64,000 bases of DNA from Ursus arctos (taxonomy: Eukaryota; Chordata; Mammalia; Carnivora; Ursidae). The stretch covers positions 58,350,444-58,414,443 of the forward strand of contig NW_026623067.1 of the NCBI RefSeq assembly GCF_023065955.2, given 5' to 3'. Position numbers and translations under genes: made by a program. The notes beneath the pieces were generated by a model. That model ran no database searches, was not told the DNA's origin, and saw only the letters and a list, made by a program, of their open reading frames with translations. Shown in pieces: positions 1 through 11,550 of this stretch; position 1 is the first letter of the stretch, and the number at the start of each line of letters is the position of its first letter.

Positions 1-204
1 AAAAAACGGACCCCATTTTAGATGGGTTGAGTTCGATGGGTCTAGGAGCAGCTAAGGTAATACACCTGAAGTCAAGCAGTAAGCAAAACATAGGAACTCA
101 AGTGCTCTGCCTTCAAATCATTAGTGTGTGTATTGTATAGACCTTCTAGGCAATGCTTTGATTTGTATATTCTTGGAGGACACATTAGAAGCTGTTTGCA
201 GGTT

Positions 205-218
205 CCAGCAGAGGGCAG
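205..218 (+). promoter_or_regulatory. CTCF-like core motif
   Basis: CCAGCAGAGGGCAG fits every position of the CTCF core consensus as I remember it (CCASYAGRKGGCRS). A single motif hit in 64 kb is expected occasionally by chance, so occupancy is unproven. Confidence 0.4.
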
Positions 219-1639
219 TATTCAACTAAAGTGAAACGACTCAGTTTTTGTCTATTCGTAAACCTGTAGGCAACTCAAAGAACAAAGCATTTTGAATGTC
301 AAAGTCTGCTTTATACCCCTTCTTCTTGAAACCCCAAAAGCGAACTTTCCCTTTGTGACCTACTAGAAGATTCTTAAGAGATCATGTTTTTCTGTTCCTC
401 CAGGGGCAGTGAGTGGAGGGGGAAGCCCTAAGCTTGTATCTGTAACTGCTTGTATCTCATCGATTAAAAGATGAGAGCGTTGTCCTGGAAATGGGCTTTA
501 CTGTCCCCGTTAGTGTGATAAATGGTGTCATTATTGTCTGTGAGCCAATTATGTTTCCATAGTTTCGTAATTGTAATCATACTCCCAGAAGATGGGAAGT
601 TAGGCCAAAAAGTCTCATTTTTAAGCTGCTCAGATGAATAAGCTAATTATTAGTATCAATCCACCAACTGACTCTTTTATGCCTTGCTTTCTTTGCTCCT
701 GTTTGATCTCTTATTTTAGGATTTCCTGAAGAACATTGTTCAAAATCCCAATCTTGGGAGATGCTTTGAAAAATAAGGATTCTTTGACCAAATAAGTTAA
801 AAATGCAGTCTATGAGACCTCCATTCCTTGGGGAAATTGAGAGTACATTTAATGTTTTTCAGCTTCTAGTTAAGTCTTACAGTCATGACTCCTGTGCCAC
901 ATTATGGAATAGTTCTCTAAATGGTTCACGCAAGAATCCCCCTTTAATGGTTCTTACACCATCTCAGGGAGGTTGTCTGGGGAAGGGACATGGGGGATGC
1001 TGCTCTTCCTCGTCTCTACTGCTCCGAACCTTTCCTTCCTTTTCACCACCACCTGGGTCCTTGCCATCCATTAGTAGGGTAGTGGGTGATGCTAGCACCG
1101 GGAGCTGGGCGTGGGAGGTGTTGGTAGAAGTCCTCATGGTCGTCATGAATACTGAGAACACCCACGTCTTGCCACACGCCCCGCTGCACTTTAGGATGTT
1201 GTTTGGGAGGCTCATGACTGCCTAGAGTCCCTGGGGCCATAAAACAAACAGAACCATCGCAATACCATTGACCATTACAGGACTCCATTTTGTTGTATAT
1301 TCTTCTGTAGTTAAAAAAACAAAACTAAAACTGTGTGTGATTTGCTGTCTCAACTTCTGTGTTAATAGTCCCCCCCTTTTTTTTTTTTGGTTTCTCTCCA
1401 TTTATTATGTTCCGCATTTTCATTAGCAAGGAAATGGGGAGTTGGGACTGGAGCGTGACTTGTAGTCACAAAGGACAGGGGGCAGAATCCTCTTTTGCAA
1501 TACTGAAGCAGGAGTTCCCCGCAGGGCAGAGAGGCTTCCTCTTCATGACCCCTTGAGAAAGGCGGGAGAGTCGATCCAAACACAGGGCACAACCTAGGCA
1601 GGCAGGTGGGAGTCCTGCAGGCTCACTGACTTACCCATT

Positions 1640-2025
1640 CAGTGAGTGTTTGAGTGCTCATTTGCTGACAGGCAGTGTTCTAAGCACTGGTGACATAGCA
1701 GCAACCGAAAAGGCAAAGGGAGAAACCCTGATCTCGAGGAGCTGACTTTTATATAATTGCCCTTCAGTATTTGTGAAGTGCTGGGTACTGTTCTAGGTGC
1801 TGGGAATGCAGCTGTGAGCTGAGCAGAATTTGGGCATGCATGCGTGCCCATCATGGCGTGCACTTGCCGGTGGTCCCTGAGAGGGACATTTCTGGGTGTC
1901 GGGAGTGTATTTTTCCAATTTTATACACGAGGAAGTGGCAGCACAGAGAGATCCCAGAACTTGTCTGAGGTAAGGCAGCTTGCCCAGGCAGTCAGAAGGT
2001 CAGGCAGGTGCATTCTCTTACATGT
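1640..2025. repeat. L2/MIR relics
   Basis: 'aggcagtgttctaagcactggtgacatagcag' and 'tgggtactgttctaggtgctggg' followed by 'cacgaggaagtggcagcacagagag' are typical L2 and MIR phrases. Confidence 0.6.
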
Positions 2026-2289
2026 CACCCTGTAGACTATCCACCACCCTTGGGTAACAGAACACTTAGCCATGTGGTCTTGGTGCTGCTGGTGGAGAGT
2101 TCTCTCCAGTGTTTGTGTGACGGAGACATGCAAAATTGGAATCATTGCTTTGAAATGAGCTTTCTTCCACATGGCTGACCTGTCTCATGAAGTTTTTACA
2201 AGCAAGATTTATGGCCCACAGGCACAGGCATGTCTCGATGACACACACGGGCTACAGGCAAACTCTGCTAAAACCTGAGCTCTGCCATG

Positions 2290-2460
2290 ATCTGGCTTTG
2301 GAACATTGTGCAGGTTATTCAGCTGTGTTTCCTTTTGTGCAAAATGGTGGCGTTAGGTGTATCATTTAATACTTCATAGTGAGGCTTAAACGAGAAAATA
2401 CGGTTAGAGCCCCTGGACTAGTATCTGACCATCGATGCTTGGCCACTGCGAAGCACCATA
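2290..2460 (+). repeat. MIR-like relic
   Basis: 'gtttccttttgtgcaaaatggtggcgttaggtgtatcatttaatacttcatagtgaggcttaaacgagaaaatacgg' fits a decayed MIR. Confidence 0.5.
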
Positions 2461-3532
2461 GCAGTGCTAGCTCGTTTTAAGTGCAAGTTGTAGCATGTGC
2501 TAGGGTGGATTTTGTGGTAATCATGCGTGTGTTGGGATACCACGACGTAGTTCTTCCTGTCACAGCAACGAGGTGAGCAGATTTTTTTGTTTGAACGTTC
2601 TTTAGATGAGGATGCAGCCCTTCTCTGCGTACTCTGGGTGAGTGAAATGTGAAGAGGGAGTTGGGTGGGGGACGCTCCTTCTTGAGTATCTCCTGTGAGT
2701 TATTGGGAAAACAAGAGGGCTTTTATCTATGCAAGATTTCCTTTCCAAAATTCTTCCTTTTAAATACTGTAACTGAATGCTTTTTTAAGAAGTGTTGAAT
2801 ATGGTTCCAATGCCTGTCAAGATACAGGTCCTTTACACCAGGATGGCTGGGACCTGAGGTGTTGGGGATTTCAGGCCAGCAATTAGGCTGTTCTGTGGGG
2901 TTGGTTACTCAGTTGGATGCAAAGTTCTTATCTTATCCCAGTATGGAGTGTCCATCCAAGGACTTGATCAGCATTGCTTACCTGAAAGTCAAGTATTTTG
3001 GCATTTTCAAGACAATGCAAATCATACCCAGGGAATGTACTTGCCCGCCCTGGGAAGTGATTTGTAACTGTTCATTTCATCTCACAGAGCAGCTCACCTT
3101 TCTCTGGGCTTCCTTTAGAGGCTGACTTTGCCAATCTGCTTTCTCCTCCTGCCCAAGAAGGAGCAAGTTTCATCATCAAAGGGCCAAGGATAAAAATAGG
3201 ATATCAAGTTAACATGATGTTCATTTTGTTTATTATTATAATTCTAGTATTTTCTCACACATGAAGAAAAATTCTTCTCCTTGCCTCCCCAATTTATCAG
3301 AAGAATCCTAGTTTGAGCTGGAAAGAATCTCGGATTCTTCAGACTCACCTAGATGTAACAAACTCTGTTCAGATGTGATACGGATACTGGGTCCAGCTGG
3401 GTCAGATCCGGAGGCTGGAGGCAAGGACTAGCAGTAACGGAGCCTAATCGTATCAGGAGTCTAATACAATTGAAATCAGCTTAAGTTGAAAATATAGCTA
3501 AAGGGTTTCTTTCCTGAGTTGAAATAGAATCT

Positions 3533-3730
3533 TTTTTTTTTTTTTTTAAGATTTTTATTTATTTATTTGAGAGAGACAGCCAGCGAGAGAGGGAACACAA
3601 GCAGGGGGAGTGGGAGAGGAAGAAGCAGGCTCGCAGCGGAGGAGCCTGATGTGGGACTCGATCCCAGAATGCTGGGATCACGCCCTGAGCCAAAGGCAGA
3701 CGCTTAACGACTGCACCACCCAGGCGCCCC
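3533..3730 (-). repeat. Can-SINE (SINEC) with perfect target duplication
   Basis: Poly-T, AAGATTTTTATTTATTTA and a tRNA-derived head ending ccacccaggcgcccc show a SINE inserted on the - strand. It is flanked by an exact 18-base duplication (tgagttgaaatagaatct at 3515-3532 and 3731-3748), which marks a recent insertion. Confidence 0.93.
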
Positions 3731-4039
3731 TGAGTTGAAATAGAATCTAAGTGGGAAGTCAGAGGGACAGAATAGTATTCACAAAACAAAATTGAATGTT
3801 GTTTATATCTTTCAAGTATGACTTGCCTCATTTTATTCAAGCAATTGAGTAAATCAGGGAAATTACATCATATCCTCTGTGAGATGTCATGATTTAGAGC
3901 TTCTGCTTATGTGATAGTTGTACCCCAATTTTTGGGCTGAGCATATCTTTTTTCTCCCCCAGTAGTAAGTTCTTCACTGTTTGAGATTTTATGGGGAGAG
4001 GGCGAATACACACTGGAGATGTAAACAAAATAAAAGAAA

Positions 4040-4640
4040 CCCAAAATGATATTATAAAAACATATTAAGCAGAGTTACCATGTGACCCAGTAATGATACT
4101 CCTAGACACATAAGCAGAATGAAAACCTCCATCTCCATAATAACATGTGTGCAGATGTTCATAGCAGCATTATTCATAACTGCCAAAAAGTGGGAACAAC
4201 CTAAATGTCTGTCAGGAGTGGATATACATAACATGGTTCAGCCATACAGTGGAACGGCATTTGGCCATCAAAAGGAATGAACTACTGATAGATTACAACA
4301 TGAATGAAGCTTAAAGATTATTACATTCTGTGAGAGAATCCTGATGCAAAAGACCATATATTGTGTGAAGCCATTTATATGAAATATCCAGAACAGATAA
4401 ATCTGTTAAGACAGAATGAAGATTGATGGTTGCATTTGGGGTGGGGGGACAGTTGGGGAGAAAAGGGTAGTGAGTGTTAATGGGTACAGGGTTTCTTATT
4501 GGGGGTAATGAAAATGTTCTCAAATTGTGCTAATGATTGCAAAACTCTGGATATGTCAAAAATAATTGAGTTGTACACTTTAAATGGGTAAATAGTATGA
4601 TATACCTTAAAGCTGTTAAAAAATAGGCATGTAGAGTATA
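4040..4640 (+). repeat. Old L1 3' end (L1M type)
   Basis: The segment reads like the end of a mammalian L1: 'accatgtgacccagtaat', 'catagcagcattattcata', 'gaacaacctaaatgtc', 'gtacactttaaatgggt'. It is diverged and truncated, without an open frame of note. Confidence 0.75.
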
Positions 4641-5469
4641 TTCTAAAATATTAACAGTGGTTTTATTTATTTTTCTATTTTCTTAATTATTTTTTTGTGG
4701 CTCAAAAAAGTGCCACAAGTAATTTAAAGTATTTAAAAAAAGATGTCAAATTCTTTTAGAAAGGATGTGGAGTGCAAATAAAATTATATTGTAAACAACA
4801 CATTTGGAGTTCCTTTAGGGCAGGAATTTCTTCTCTCCCCTTATGTCCTCTCCCCGGCTGATCCTGTGCTCAGCAGGGACACAACAATGCTTGTTCACTT
4901 GAATGGACTGTTGGGGCTCACAGACTAATGGGGCTGATGCTGATAATTCTGCAGGTAATTGTCTTATCTTTTCTCCCAGCCCATATTTGTTCTGGGAAGT
5001 CCAAAAGATAAGTTTTTACTAGTATCCCCACTTTTAGGAAAAAATGGAGTAATTGAGGCACAGTATTAAAATATTCTATGAGTTAAGAGTAGGAGAGTTT
5101 GTCAAATTTGTTCCCTTTGCCAATTTCATTCTCTGGGATTTGTGAATTGGACATACACACTAGAATAAAACATTGATGTGATAAATTGAAGCGAAGTTGT
5201 TAGAAGGGAAACACCAATGCATAATTGGAAAGGAAAGGGTGGTTTTGGGGCTTAGCTGGAGGGGTGGGAGGAAGCAAAGGGAAAAGCATTCATCTGTCTG
5301 ATCAATCTGGCAGTTCAGAAGTTGTGATAAACAGTGCTGGTATTCAAAATGTTTGAATTAGTATTTCAAAAAAGCGAACAACTTTCCCTTCCCTGTCCTG
5401 ACCTAGAGCTTGCCTAATGATCCACTACATCTCATCAGCTATTTTGGGTCACTAGATTAAAGTGGAGGA

Positions 5470-5590
5470 GAGAAGCTTTTATTCAGTGCCTTTAATATGC
5501 TAGGCACTCGCTTGGCACTGGCGATTCAAGTGTTGGGCCAAAATCAATTTGGACTCAGCCTTCCCAGAACTCAGTCTGTTGAGAGAAAAG
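5470..5590 (+). repeat. L2-like relic
   Basis: 'attcagtgcctttaatatgctaggcactcgcttggcactggcgatt ... cccagaactcagtctgttgag' resembles an L2 3' end. Confidence 0.55.
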
Positions 5591-7241
5591 GATCCATTCA
5601 AAGGCTCGGCACCACTCTCAGTTCCTTTGGGCCTTTGTGGAGGAGGCAGCACGAGCTGAGAGCATGACCCTCGTTTTTCGGTTGTACTTTTGATGATGCC
5701 CTGCCAATCTAACCGCGTTGTGAACTTGACTGTGGACAGCTGAACCTGAACCAGGAATGAAGCAGCAGTAGTTGTCTGGCTGGCTCTGATCATGGTGGTT
5801 GTTTTGTTTTGTTTTTTTTTTTTTTTTGCCTCCTTTCTGGAAGGAGTCAGATGACACAACAAAGGGTAGTTAAAGGAGAATAGGACCATCCTGTATTTTC
5901 AGTGTAAGCTTTTGCTTTGTGTAAGTGTGGCCTCTGTGGTCCCATTTTTCAAAAGGGGATGGTAAGACTTAACACTAAGTTGAGATCTATTAGGCTAATC
6001 TGTTTCTTAACAAACACTGGTAGTAATCTTAGAGCTACTTAACCGTGTTTTTTGAAAACCCGGTTCGCTGCTGCAGTGTCACTGGTGAACACGAATATTA
6101 GAGATTATTTATTGTTCCATTATAGTTTGGCAATAAGAAAACATGTTTATTAAGTTTGGTAAATCGGATTTAGAGGGGATAATCCTTCTGGGTGGGCCGT
6201 GCAGGCAAGATTAATAGGCCTTTAAGGCAGAATAGTTTGAAGTTACTGATATCATTATCTGTCGGAGGTTGCTATGGCAATGAGTGGTTTGATTGCACTA
6301 TGCCATTGGTGTTACAGTAGAGTGAGTGTAAAAGGATCCTAGTCATTTAGCAGAAACTTTCCTCGAGCAATTTGATTAAACTGTGGTCGAATGTGCCAAA
6401 TTCTTTAAAAGCTCTAGGATGTAGTTGTGTATTGTCCCTTCATTAAAGATGCATTATTATTCTGAATCTATGCACTGTCACAAATATTTTTAATAATGTT
6501 TGCATAAAGGTTTTATAACTTTGAAAGCTATCTTTAAACGTATGAAGTACAAATTTTATAAACACTTGTCTCTTTTAGTATAGTTTGTGGTAGTTGCATT
6601 AATTAGATTATACCTGAAACAAAAGAAAGATGCAGTAGATGATAGGGAAAACTGTAGGCGGACAGTGTGCAAACAGTGAAATTTTCCAAATGGCAGGAAG
6701 CTGGGATCTGAACACACTGCCATGGTGATCCGCTTCTGTTACTGCAAGCTGGGTGTTCTCAGATGCTTTGGCCTTCTGTGTAAGCACGATCTTGAACAAA
6801 ATGTGTGCTATTCCTTTTCATCAACGCCCTAGGTACATAATTCTTTAGAAACGGAGAATCCTGAATTCAAGAGCACATGGTCTGGAACAGCTTTAAAGGA
6901 ATATTTTATAATAGCAAAATAAAAATGTGTGTGACTCTCTTGCTGTCTAGGCAGAAGTGTCTGTTGAAACTTGGGTTCTTGTTACCCTCCCTTTCTTCAC
7001 CATCTTGGTTTTCTTTTCCCCACCTAGCCAACTTTTAGGGTTTGGGTATGTGTGTTTCAAAACAAAATCCCTCATATTTTATATAGGTGTTTCCCATCAG
7101 TTTCTGCATCTGTGCAATGGGGCAGAAAGCTTTATGCTAGGTTTTGAATTTTGGCCCTTCAGCAGCTGGCTTTTGAAGGGCGAAGCTGGTTCATTTTGGC
7201 ATTCCGAGTGCTGACTGCGTTGTTCTGCAGACGTTACTCTG

Positions 7242-7255
7242 CTGCCACCTGGAGG
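7242..7255 (-). promoter_or_regulatory. CTCF-like core motif, one mismatch
   Basis: CTGCCACCTGGAGG is the reverse complement of the CTCF core with one mismatch. It points opposite to the motif at 205-218, so the pair is convergent. Function is inferred only from the motif. Confidence 0.3.
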
Positions 7256-8578
7256 CCCTGTTTGGGGTGTGCATTTAAAGGTAGGTTGGGGGTGGAGGGG
7301 GGGTGCCAGAGAGCAAAAGCTGCCCAGGCTGAGTGTTTGCGTGTCCTTAATCCCTGGTGACGTCAGTTGACATGACCACGTGAAACTGAAGCTATTATCG
7401 TTTCATTTTAAACTATGGGGCTAATAAGGATTATGCCTTCAAGAGCAGGAAACTACTGTGGAGTATAAATATCTATTAGCTTGTTAGTAAATGCAAAGTC
7501 TCTGTTATGCACATTTTAAAAAACCCATCAGGACAGTGAGAAAGTTGACTTCTCTGCTCTGTCCTTGCCTTACTGTGACTTGTCAGGGAAGTACCTTACA
7601 CTTTTTCTAAGCAAAAAATGAATGAACTTTGGTGCCTGGCAATGAGAGGAGCTTGAATAAATCCACCTGGAGGTCTGAAGCCTCCGGTGATTTCAGTTAA
7701 TGGGCTGGCAAAGTGGAGTGGGGACTATGCTGGTCAACTAGTGGGGCTTCCCCAGAATTGGCATCAGGCGGGGCAGCTGAGGGGGCCAGAGGATGCCTTG
7801 GGCCCACAATAGTGTATATCCATACAGTCGTTGGCGAAGATTCTTAATTATCTGCCCTTGCCATTAGTGTCCAATGCTTATTTTCCCCAAACCTGCTTTT
7901 GGTGGCTATATATCAACAACAGTGGCTCTTGTTTACGGGCAACAGAGTGGGAAGAGAACCAGTCAAGACCCAGAGAAAAATACCCCTTAAATGAACCTTC
8001 CTGTTTAGCCGAGAACATCCTGACCACTAATATTTCCAGGAAAGGCTTTATTCAGAGAAAGGGTACCCGGTGTGCCTGGGGCCTGCCCCCTGGGGCCTGC
8101 CCGTGCTCAGCCTGGCACCATCTGCGGTGGGAGCCTGAGGGTTGTGCTGGTGTTGCGGACTTTCAAGGATGCCCAAGGAAAGGCAGAACCCCATCTGGAA
8201 TGAATTGTGCCCTTTTGAAACACGAAATCTGTGGTATTTGAGGAACTAGACATGTGGGATATCCTCAGGTAGGTACTCGTCATGTCCTTAGAATCTGTGC
8301 TATTTTGAAGAGCCTTCGTTCTGTGAGCAGCCTTCCCTCTGAATCAGGGGCATTTGTTGATTTCATGATGGGTTTTTTTTCCTCAGGATTTCCTGCAAGA
8401 GGTCCTGGGCTTGTTTACCTCTTGGTCCCCACAAATATTGCCAGAGTGTGGCAGTTGGGCTCTCACACATTCTGTGGAGAGTTGATGTTTAAGAAGCCTC
8501 ATCTAGGAGAGCTCCGCACAGACAGCTCCTGGGGCAATTCATTTGTATTTGTTGTCTAGTTTTGGGATTTTTTTCTTT

Positions 8579-8640
8579 TTCTTCCTTCCTTCCTTCCTTC
8601 CTTCCTTCCTTCCTTCCTTCCTTCCTTCCTTCCTTCCTTT
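8579..8640 (+). repeat. (CTTC)n microsatellite
   Basis: About 14 uninterrupted CTTC units followed by poly-T to 8650. It lies only about 50 bases before the acceptor of the 8700 exon. Confidence 0.97.
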
Positions 8641-8699
8641 TTTTTTTTTAAATGAACACTCCTGTCAGCAGATCCTAATGAGGATCATTCCTTTTGCAG

Positions 8700-8752
8700 A
8701 GATTAAGAATTCAGCGACGAGCAGCTCATCACCTGCAAAGGAGCATGTAAAG
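8700..8752 (+). CDS. ARHGEF28: ARHGEF28 internal coding exon (53 nt)
   Basis: This small exon follows the acceptor cttttgcag and ends at the donor AAG|gtaatg. It starts with two bases completing a split Glu codon and encodes (E)IKNSATSSSSPAKEHVK, ending in phase 0. The human protein, from memory, has EIKNSVSSRSAAEKEDIK here, so the start is conserved and the serine-rich part has drifted. It belongs to the unstructured linker between the N-terminal region and the C1 finger. A plausible branch point (cctaatg) lies about 25 nt upstream of the acceptor. Just before that is a very long pyrimidine run made of a (CTTC)n microsatellite plus poly-T. The preceding exon was not found in the window. The identification rests on frame continuity with the next exon and the local match. 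Confidence 0.8.
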
Positions 8753-9339
8753 GTAATGATTCTCTGCCCCTCTTTCTTTTTTGCACTTCTCTACAGAGCT
8801 GAAGCAGAAGTGAAGATCTAGTGGTAATAACAAATTTACCCGCTCCCCCCCACCCTGAAAACAAAAACAAACCTTCGGCGGGGGGGGGGGGGGGCATGTC
8901 ACATCCAGAATAACTTGAAATTCAGTTGGCTTTATTGGATTTTCAGTCTCTGCTCTTCATGACCAAAGCTGGCTGTCTTTCTGGGTTGCAGTTGTATATG
9001 CAAGACGATTATATACATTTTCCAAAACAAGGTTTTCCTTAAAGATGGGTAGCTACAGATGTTTGCCAGCAACGTGACTGCAAGAGTACGCCGGGGAGAC
9101 GGCCTCTGGGAAGAAAGGAACCTATGGAGGGCCTCCACGTGGGGCGGGTCCTTCTGCAGCTCTTGAATAACACTAATGAAGTACAAGGCCAGTTTTGTTG
9201 ATGTGCGATGAGACATGTAACATGTCTTCCTTGATGGTTTCTGAGGTGGCTTTTTCTGAGTTCATAAAGATAAAGATCAACAGAATTGGGGCACATGAAG
9301 TAATTTTTGTCAAAACCCTGCCGACTTTATTTGTTCCAG
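8753..9339. other. Short intron of ARHGEF28
   Basis: A 587-base intron with donor gtaatg and acceptor ttccag. It holds a 15-G run at 8880-8894 and otherwise nothing recognisable. Confidence 0.75.
8880..8894 (+). repeat. Poly-G run (15 G)
   Basis: Fifteen consecutive G in the intron 128 bases after the 8752 exon end. Length in the real genome may be uncertain because such runs sequence badly. Confidence 0.9.
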
Positions 9340-9400
9340 CGTGTGGAAAACCTGGTGGTTCAACTGAATGAACACGAAGACCGGGACACTCTAGATTTGG
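9340..9400 (+). CDS. ARHGEF28: ARHGEF28 internal coding exon (61 nt)
   Basis: The exon lies between the acceptor ttgttccag and the donor G|gtatgt, 587 bases after the previous exon. It encodes RVENLVVQLNEHEDRDTLDL plus the first base of a Gly/Asp codon (phase 0 in, phase 1 out). Human ARHGEF28, from memory, reads RVKSLVVQHNEHEDQHSLDLD here, so the match is good. The final G joins AT of the exon at 43620 to make the Asp seen in the human protein. It is part of the linker N-terminal to the C1 finger, with no catalytic residue. Together with the preceding exon it is 114 nt, a multiple of three. Confidence 0.88.
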
Positions 9401-9649
9401 GTATGTTCCAAAATACCTCTTTCCCCTGTACTCCTGGGAGTATGCCAGTCCTGGGTATAGAGAGAACCAGAAGAAAATAAATTTTAAGATATAACCTTCT
9501 TTTCTGGGAGGCTTGTCGAGTTTTTGAAGTTGTTGCAGATACTTTTTTGTTGAAGCAACAGTTATAATACTTTGAGTGCCCAAGTCGAGGCACCACTTAG
9601 AATCCTTTGAAAAACAAATTAAGACAAAGCAATGAAGGCTTTGCCTGAG

Positions 9650-9790
9650 CAGTTGAACTGTGAGCCAGACTCTGGCTGGGGACTGGTCCTCTGTTAGTTA
9701 CCTCATACCTTCTCAAGGTAGGCACCAGCTTCCGTTTCAGGTGCAGTGACTGAGGCCCCTGGCAGACAGCACGTGGCGGAACTGGGACTC
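9650..9790 (+). repeat. MIR-like relic
   Basis: 'ctctgttagttacctcataccttctcaaggtaggcac ... tgactgaggcccctggcagacagcac' fits a decayed MIR. Confidence 0.5.
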
Positions 9791-11384
9791 TCAGTTCATT
9801 CCGCCTGGCCCTGGAACCCCAGGCTTACCACCATCCCATTTTGATGCCGAGTTGTGGGGCCCTTGGAGCTGAGCCGATAAGCCCGAGGAGGGACCAGACG
9901 TTGTCCCTGGGTGCGGGTCTTGGCACGGTGAAGGTAGTTTTTCTCGGGGACTGGACATTCTCATCTGCCCACACATTCTAGTTCACATCTCCCTAGGGCA
10001 TCTTCCCGGAGCTCCCTGGCCACTTGCTAGTTCTTGAGGGCTAATCTGGCCCCCAGAGTTCCCCTTTGAGTTCAAGCCTGATGAAGCCATTGAGGATGGC
10101 TGGGCCATCAGCTGATGTCTCCTCTGGGCCGCTGGGTGGTCCGTGCCGACCTCTGGGGCTGAGTGGAAAGGCCTGGGCAGAGCGGTGCGAGGTGTTGCCG
10201 ACAGTGGGGTGGTGTGGGTGGTGGTAGAGGAGTGCTCAGGCTGACGTGAAAGGGGGGACGACCAAGACGATGCCCAGGGTGAGATTAATAGCGAGGCGGG
10301 GCTGGCGCAGGGGTCTCGCTGGAGGCCAGTGGAGTGTCGTTGGCACCTTTGGCAGGCCCAGGCAGAGCAGTGACAATGGTGTGTGTGTGGGGGGGGGGAT
10401 TGTGGAGAATAAAGCACGGTGAGGAGGAAGCGCCGCCGTCAGCGTCCGTTGGCTGGCCTGCCGGTAGCTTGGCTCCAAACCAGCGGTGTTTGCCGGAGCT
10501 CCTTGAATGGGGGACTACTACTGAAATTGAACAGAAACTTAGACTCCGCCAAGCAATTCGCACACCTTTAATATTTCTGCTATATAAGGTAAGGGTAGTA
10601 ATGTACTTCCAGAAGAGGGGAAGAGGAAGGAGAAATGAAAGCAAACATCTCCATTTCAATGACTCTTGTAGGCCATTAAATCCAGGAGCATAGCTGCTGC
10701 TCACGCATACAGGATGTGTCATCTACAAATTGCATTATGCTCCTAGGAATGTTAGCTTTGAAGAATGTCTAGCAGGACAAACTGCTGGTGGGGGAGGAGT
10801 GTCGGCTGTTATAAGTATTACATAGGATGATTTTAATTTTCTTTTTTAAAAACTCCATTCTCAAACTGGTACATTGGCTGGGTAAGAAGCCCCATGGTAA
10901 GGAGAATGTAGCAGCCTGACCTAACCAGTGTGTCTTGTCAGTAACATCATTGTGTCTGAGGAGGATTTTAATAAATGATTTGAGACAAACTTGTATGACT
11001 TTAATCTCCAGTGAGTTATGAAAAGGGCCTCGAAAGTTTGTTGCTCGTGCTAACATTTGCTTTTTTTCTTCATCTAAACTTTTTGGATTGAAAAAAGTTA
11101 CCTGCTTTATGCAAAGAAAATGATAATAGATTTTAAAAGAACCTTCTGGGACAGAAGGGGGCAGGAAAAACAATGAGCAATGGTTGGATAATAAACTGAA
11201 TTCTGGAAATTGAAACAGCTTTTCCACAAGGCCACTTCCAAACTGTTGTGTTATTTCATATGTGCTTACATTCCGCTCTGCAAGTCTGCAAGGACATGCT
11301 GATAAATGTGAGGTTGAGGTTTATTTCTTTGCTGACTTGTATTATTCAGAATGGTATGATATCTGTTTAGCATGCTCTCGTAAA

Positions 11385-11550
11385 CTACATCAGTGCTGTT
11401 CCAGTCGAACTTGCTGTGACGATGGACACTTTATATCTTTACTATTCAACGTGGTAGCCAGTAGCCACGTATGTCTACTGTGTGTGTGATGTGTGACATG
11501 CATGACTGAGGAATTAACTTATAACTTTAATTTAATGTGTTGCCCCGGAA
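11385..11550 (+). repeat. Old DNA-transposon-like relic
   Basis: 'gttccagtcgaacttgctgtgacgatgga', 'actattcaacgtggtagccagtagccacgtatg' and 'gactgaggaattaacttataactttaatttaat' match a common mammalian non-autonomous DNA element from memory; exact family not assigned. Confidence 0.5.

Larger units (their letters stand above)
1..8699. other. Upstream intron of ARHGEF28 (end part)
   Basis: Non-coding sequence before the first recognised exon. It holds relics of MIR/L2 elements, an old L1 3' end at 4040-4640, one young SINE at 3533-3730 and simple repeats. I searched for the preceding ARHGEF28 exon (the human segment ending in a Glu-rich SGAETEE) and did not find it. The open frames at 803-1225 and 7831-8241 show no family resemblance. 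In 5900-7800 I see nothing beyond unique intronic sequence. Confidence 0.7.

Noticed and set aside
803..1225. 140-codon open frame on the + strand
   Set aside because: No family resemblance, low-complexity serine stretch, no splice or promoter context, overlaps other frames of equal length on the other strand.
7831..8241. 136-codon open frame just before the 8700 exon
   Set aside because: Considered as the missing upstream ARHGEF28 exon, but it contains nothing like the expected segment ending in SGAETEE, and no donor in the right phase.
9173..9583. - strand frames covering the 9340 exon
   Set aside because: They are the antisense of the real exon and its flanks; the + strand exon has splice sites and a protein match.
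9983..10722. Overlapping 144/145-codon frames in a GC-richer stretch
   Set aside because: Proline/serine-rich composition is explained by local GC content; no CpG island strength, no recognisable protein.
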